Shown here: positions 5,121-7,952 of the stretch, one piece after another
Numbering within the stretch: the stretch's first letter is position 1
Layout: each line of letters starts with the position of its first letter
DNA from: Deltaproteobacteria bacterium
GTDB lineage: Bacteria > Desulfobacterota > GWC2-55-46
Direction: 5' to 3'
Length of the DNA: 7,952 nt
NCBI GenBank assembly: GCA_016234955.1
Contig: JACRNN010000088.1
Span: 1 to 7,952 of the forward strand
Made by a program: the position numbers and the translations under genes
Notes under the pieces: generated by a model
Told to the model about the DNA's origin: nothing
What the model saw: only the letters and a program-made list of their open reading frames with translations
Databases searched by the model: none

Positions 5121-5768
5121 CTACTTCACCACGGCCGGGGCGGGGGTTGCCCCTTTTTCATCTTCTTTTTCCGCTGCACCGGCTCCGGCCTTCATGACCT
5201 CTTCCCTGGGGAAGGCCTTGAGCACCTTCCGTATCGCGTTATTTATGTTCTTGACGACCGCGTCGGAAGAGATAGTCGCGCCGGTTATGGACTGTATCTG
5301 ATTGGGCTTCTCCGGCTTGCGGTTCTTGATATACTCCACTTTCGGGGTTATCTCCACGCCCTTGAACTGGTTCTCAAAGTCCGGCTCGCCGATCCTGTTG
5401 CCGAGGCCCGGCGTCTCCACCTGTTCGAGAATCTTTATGCCCTTGAGCCTGAGATAATCGAGGCTTAGCCCGACCATTATGCTGATATTGCCCTGGAAGC
5501 CGCCCCCGTTGGCCTCGAAGGCCAGACCCACGGGCTCACCGTCAGCGCCGATGCCCTTGTAGACCACTAACTTCTCCTTGTCCACGGTCTTCTCAAGCAC
5601 CTTGTAGTCCCTGGCCTCAGGAAGCACTATGAATATCGCCTCCTTGAGCTCCTTTTCCTTGTTGGCCAGGATAAGCGGGTTGGCGAAACTGTAGACGTAG
5701 GCCAGTATTACGCCGGAGAGCGCGCCCACGATAGTCAGGTTGAGGAACATTTTCAGTGTTTTATTCAA
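5121..5768 (-). CDS. rnfG: RnfG, FMN-carrying subunit of the Rnf complex
   Basis: The 215-residue protein has one N-terminal membrane helix (about residues 8-28) and an extracytoplasmic FMN-binding domain. The motif ETPGLGNRI (118-126) and SITGATISS (160-168) are the family signatures; T165, the last residue of GAT, is where ApbE attaches FMN through a phosphoester in relatives. The residue six before it, often Asp in the ApbE recognition motif, is Gln here. The C-terminus adds a charged, Ala/Pro-rich tail of about 25 residues. The start appears to be TTG at 5768, with GGAGG 11 nt upstream; an ATG at 5750 would remove only six residues, so the start is uncertain. Gaps of 33 bp to rnfD and 32 bp to rnfE fit one transcript. 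Confidence 0.95.
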   Translation of the reverse strand: MNKTLKMFLNLTIVGALSGVILAYVYSFANPLILANKEKELKEAIFIVLPEARDYKVLEKTVDKEKLVVYKGIGADGEPVGLAFEANGGGFQGNISIMVGLSLDYLRLKGIKILEQVETPGLGNRIGEPDFENQFKGVEITPKVEYIKNRKPEKPNQIQSITGATISSDAVVKNINNAIRKVLKAFPREEVMKAGAGAAEKEDEKGATPAPAVVK

Positions 5769-5801
5769 AGCCCTTGAATCCTCCGGGATAGCCTGCGAAT
5801 A

Positions 5802-6806
5802 TCAGTCGGCCTTCGCTCCCTCGCCGAACACCCTTGGCCGGGTATGTTTATTGAGAAGCGGCACGAACGCGTTCATGAAGAGTATCGAATACATCACGCC
5901 CTCGGGAAGCCCCCCGAAGAGCCTTATCACCACGGCGAGAAGCCCGGCGCATACGGCGAATATCCACTGTCCGAGCGGGGTGACGGGGGATGTAACCATA
6001 TCGGTGACCATGAACCACGCCCCGAGCATCGCGCCCCCGGCCATGAGATGGAAGAGCGGGCTGGGGTACTTGGCCGGGTTTGAGAGCCAGAATATGCCGC
6101 CGAAGAAGGCCATGGAGCCGAGGTACCCGAGCGGGAGCTTCCAGTTTATGTACCCTTTGTAGCGCAGATACAGCCCGCCTATGAGTATGGCCAGCACCGA
6201 GGTCTCGCCCATGGAGCCGGCGACGTTGCCGAGGAAGAGGTCCATCAGCGGGGTGAGCTTGCCCTCGAACTTCATCATGGCCAGCGGTGTGGCGGCCGAG
6301 ACCGCGTCCACCGCCCTGGCGACCGTCCTCGGCTCGACCCACGTGGTGGTGAGCACCGGGTATGTGGCCATGAGGAACGCCCTTCCTAAAAGGGCGGGGT
6401 TGAAGATATTGAAGCCCAGGCCGCCGAAGAGCTGTTTCCCGACGCCTATGGCGAAGGCTGAGCCGAGGATGAACCCGAAGACGGGGAAGTTCGGCGGTAG
6501 CGTAAAGGCCAGGAGCACGCCGGTTATAATGGCGCTCCCGTCATGGAGCGTAAGCGGCTTGTCGCGTATCTTCTCCATCGCGTATTCGGTGAGGAGGGAA
6601 GCGCCCACGCATACGGCAACGGCCAGCAGGGCCCTAAGGCCGAAGAAATAGACGCTTGCGGCGAGGGCCGGCACCATCGCTAACACCACCGAGTGCATTA
6701 TCCCCGGGATGCTATCCCTGGTCAGGAAGTGCGGGGACGAGGAGACGATGAACTTCCCGCCCGTATCCGGCCCGGCCCCTGTTGCTCCCTGCGTATTGTT
6801 CTCCAT
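5802..6806 (-). CDS. rnfD: RnfD, membrane flavoprotein subunit of the Rnf complex
   Basis: The 334-residue protein resembles RnfD/NqrB: SSSPHFLTRDSI near the N-terminus, many membrane helices, GFNIFNPALLGRAF (131-144) and a final region LFGGLPEGVMYSILFMNAF (297-315). The covalent FMN site lies in DAVSAATPL: T173 should carry FMN added by ApbE. The motif is usually S-G-A-T; here Ala replaces Gly. The ATG at 6806 (MENNTQ) is chosen; AGAGG is close upstream (short spacing), and the frame that continues open to 6944 runs through the repeat element and carries no RnfD-like sequence. It is followed by rnfG after 33 bp. Unusually, 339 bp filled largely by a palindromic element separate it from rnfC, so translation and mRNA supply may depend on read-through of that structure. 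Confidence 0.95.
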   Translation of the reverse strand: MENNTQGATGAGPDTGGKFIVSSSPHFLTRDSIPGIMHSVVLAMVPALAASVYFFGLRALLAVAVCVGASLLTEYAMEKIRDKPLTLHDGSAIITGVLLAFTLPPNFPVFGFILGSAFAIGVGKQLFGGLGFNIFNPALLGRAFLMATYPVLTTTWVEPRTVARAVDAVSAATPLAMMKFEGKLTPLMDLFLGNVAGSMGETSVLAILIGGLYLRYKGYINWKLPLGYLGSMAFFGGIFWLSNPAKYPSPLFHLMAGGAMLGAWFMVTDMVTSPVTPLGQWIFAVCAGLLAVVIRLFGGLPEGVMYSILFMNAFVPLLNKHTRPRVFGEGAKAD

Positions 6807-6867
6807 AGCCTCTTTTCCGCTTGCTATCAGGTTGCTCAAAAAGTCACATCTGCTTTGTCGTATCGGC

Positions 6868-6919
6868 GTTGAAGCTCCCCGCGGCTTTTCCGCGGGGAAT
6901 CTTCGACATGTAAGGAAGT
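6868..6919 (-). repeat. Module B, copy in element 2
   Basis: This 52-bp stretch is the reverse complement of 4373-4423, apart from the loop of its perfect 8-bp hairpin (CCCCGCGG at 6877-6884, CCGCGGGG at 6890-6897, loop CTTTT). It ends where module A begins. Confidence 0.75.
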
Positions 6920-6961
6920 TCCCATTGCAATTGTAAAGACGCAATGGGAGCCCTGCCTCAC
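6919..6961. repeat. Module A, copy in element 2
   Basis: The 43 bp match 4208-4250 at 42 positions, in the same orientation. The inverted repeat TCCCATTGC (6920-6928) / GCAATGGGA (6941-6949) is kept. The single difference falls just outside that 9-bp stem and breaks the outermost pair of the 10-bp stem seen in element 1. Confidence 0.75.
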
Positions 6962-7063
6962 TTTCTCGACTCCTCGCATCTGTAACTTTTTGAGCAACCT
7001 GTTCTATTTTGAGTTTTTCCGCATCCTGCTAGATATATACAGAACCATCGCCCCGGACAAACT

Positions 7064-7085
7064 ACCCAGGAGCTTGCTCCGTGGT
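7064..7085. repeat. Imperfect GCAAGC-apex hairpin after rnfC
   Basis: On the minus strand ACCACGGAGC-AA-GCTCCTGGGT pairs at 8 of 10 positions around AA. It lies about 60 nt after the rnfC stop and resembles the hairpins at 2379, 2443 and 4395 in its centre (GAGCAAGCTC) though not in its outer arms. Confidence 0.4.
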
Positions 7086-7145
7086 ATCCGAAGGAACTTG
7101 CGTTTACAGCGTGCAAAGCTTGCTGCAAATACAGCGGCCCGGCGC

Positions 7146-7952
7146 CTACTTTACGGTGGGAGCCGGCTTGGCCCTCGATTTAAGTTTTGCCGTCCTTATC
7201 CACTGCAGGAGCGGCCTCTTTGCGGGGCATACGTAAGAGCAGCACCCGCACTCTATGCAGCTTATTCCGCCCCACCCCTTGAAATCCTCTATCATATGCG
7301 CCCTGCCGTAGTCGCCGAGCCTGTAGGGCATGAGCCCCATGGGACAGGCCTCCACGCAGCTTGCGCACCTTATGCACGGCCCGTACTTGAGCGGCTTTAT
7401 AAGGTCGGCCGAGAGCGCCGTTATCCCGGATGTCCCCTTCAGGACCGGCACGTCCAGCGTGGACTGCGCCACCCCCATCATCGGCCCGCCGTTCAAGACC
7501 TCCACCTCGGCGTCTTTTTTTATCCCCCCGCGCTGTGAGAGCGCTTCTTCAAAACTCGTGCCTATGCGAAGCCGCAGATTGCCGGGGTTGGCGACCGCGT
7601 TGCCGCTTATCGTCACGACCCTCTCTATGAGCGGCTTTTTGAGGACAAGCGCATCGCGGATCGCCACGGCCGTACCGACGTTGTTTACGACGACCCCGAC
7701 GTCGAGCGGGAGCTTTCCGGTAGGGACCTTCCTTCCGAGGGCGGCCTTTATGAGCATCTTCTCTGCGCCCTGGGGGTACTTGGCCTCGAGCACCACGACG
7801 GTTATCTCTGAAGAGCCGCCTATGGCCTTTTTCACGGCCTCGATGGCATCGGGCTTGTTCTCCTCCACGCCAATGAGCCCTTTTGACGCCCCTGTGGCCT
7901 TCATGAGGGCCTTGAGCCCGAAGACGGCCTTCTCGGGCTCCTCGACCATCAT
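7146..7952 (-). CDS. rnfC: RnfC, iron-sulfur and NADH-binding subunit of the Rnf complex (N-terminus outside the window)
   Basis: The visible 268 residues are the C-terminal part of RnfC, the peripheral subunit that exchanges electrons with NAD(H). They begin in the flavin/NADH-binding (51-kDa-like) region with MMVEEPEKAV, NKPDAIEAVKKA and KYPQGAEKMLIKA. VVVNNVGTAVAIRDAL and VVTISGNAVANPGNLRLRIGT follow, then an SLBB-like segment. Two ferredoxin-type motifs finish the protein: CIRCASCVEACP (visible residues C193, C196, C199, C203) and CIECGCCSYVCP (C232, C235, C238, C242), which should bind two [4Fe-4S] clusters. The protein ends 26 residues after the last cysteine, so it lacks the long repetitive tail of gammaproteobacterial RnfC. 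The frame is open at the right edge. The Met codons there look internal, because about 170 residues of a normal RnfC are missing. Confidence 0.95.
   Translation of the reverse strand: MMVEEPEKAVFGLKALMKATGASKGLIGVEENKPDAIEAVKKAIGGSSEITVVVLEAKYPQGAEKMLIKAALGRKVPTGKLPLDVGVVVNNVGTAVAIRDALVLKKPLIERVVTISGNAVANPGNLRLRIGTSFEEALSQRGGIKKDAEVEVLNGGPMMGVAQSTLDVPVLKGTSGITALSADLIKPLKYGPCIRCASCVEACPMGLMPYRLGDYGRAHMIEDFKGWGGISCIECGCCSYVCPAKRPLLQWIRTAKLKSRAKPAPTVK

Larger units (their letters stand above)
6828..7001. mobile_element. Palindromic element 2 (MITE-like) between rnfC and rnfD
   Basis: The 174-bp element is bounded by perfect 17-bp inverted repeats, CAGGTTGCTCAAAAAGT at 6828-6844 and its complement at 6985-7001. 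Inside, module B (inverted relative to element 1) and module A follow each other directly. It contains two good hairpins: CCCCGCGG/CCGCGGGG (6877-6897) and TCCCATTGC/GCAATGGGA (6920-6949). It encodes no protein. Ends resemble those of element 1 (differing at three of the first 15 bases, each compensated at the other end), so the two look like members of one family. Confidence 0.7.
6807..7145. other. Intergenic gap between rnfC and rnfD
   Basis: This 339-bp gap within the operon has no credible gene. Its left part holds element 2 (6828-7001). The 144 bp next to rnfC (7002-7145) contain an imperfect hairpin at 7064-7085 and GCAAAGCTTGCTGC near 7113-7126, both resembling the GCAAGC-apex hairpins elsewhere in the window, plus an AT-rich spot TATATAC. 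I see no convincing promoter or intrinsic terminator. Confidence 0.65.

Noticed and set aside
5138..5156. GC-rich stretch followed by T run on the plus strand, resembling a terminator
   Set aside because: It is coding sequence for the Ala/Pro-rich tail of RnfG on the minus strand, and no plus-strand gene ends there.
6900..6940. TTTACA and TTACAT words on the minus strand in element 2 as a promoter for rnfD
   Set aside because: The spacing (18 bp) is tolerable but the -10 word matches only half of the consensus, and the TTTACA is in the loop of the module A hairpin. Not strong enough to annotate.
5802..6944. Longer rnfD reading frame with a start at 6944
   Set aside because: The extra 46 codons come from repeat element 2 and bear no similarity to RnfD; the ATG at 6806 leads directly into the RnfD sequence.

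Overview
The window reads almost entirely on the minus strand. Most of it is one gene cluster for an Rnf complex, the membrane-bound ferredoxin:NAD+ oxidoreductase that pumps ions. In transcription order, from the right edge leftwards, it holds rnfC (N-terminal part cut by the window), rnfD, rnfG, rnfE, rnfA and rnfB: the CDGEAB order typical of anaerobic bacteria. All the expected cofactor residues are visible: two [4Fe-4S] motifs in RnfC, the RnfB cysteine set, the flavinylation threonines of RnfD and RnfG, and the paired membrane cysteines of RnfA and RnfE. No apbE (flavin transferase) gene lies in the window.

Downstream of rnfB, after a gap of about 350 bp, a second minus-strand set runs to the left edge: a small lipoprotein of the PCYCGC type, a membrane-anchored TPR protein, and resB, the System II (Ccs) cytochrome c maturation protein. 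resB is broken. Its N-terminal two fifths and C-terminal part are both well preserved, but they sit in different frames, and the stretch joining them is shorter than I would expect. This looks like a small out-of-frame deletion, either real or an assembly error.

The organism cannot be named from this. GC-rich DNA with frequent ATA (Ile) and AGG (Arg) codons, CDGEAB Rnf, ResB-type cytochrome maturation and a PCYCGC lipoprotein would suit an anaerobic deltaproteobacterial-grade (Desulfobacterota-like) or related bacterium. That is an inference.

The least expected content is non-coding. The normally compact rnf operon is interrupted twice: between rnfC and rnfD (339 bp) and between rnfE and rnfA (334 bp). 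Each gap contains a palindrome-rich element bounded by perfect inverted repeats (15 and 17 bp). The two elements share a 43-bp module in the same orientation and a roughly 52-bp module in opposite orientation. Another module of element 1 recurs, inverted, in the gap between rnfB and the lipoprotein gene. The element between rnfE and rnfA begins at the base right after the rnfE stop codon and ends just before the rnfA Shine-Dalgarno. These appear to be non-autonomous, MITE-like or REP-like composite repeats. They may also affect the relative expression of Rnf subunits. I found no tRNA, rRNA, CRISPR array or transposase gene, and no clear novel protein system.
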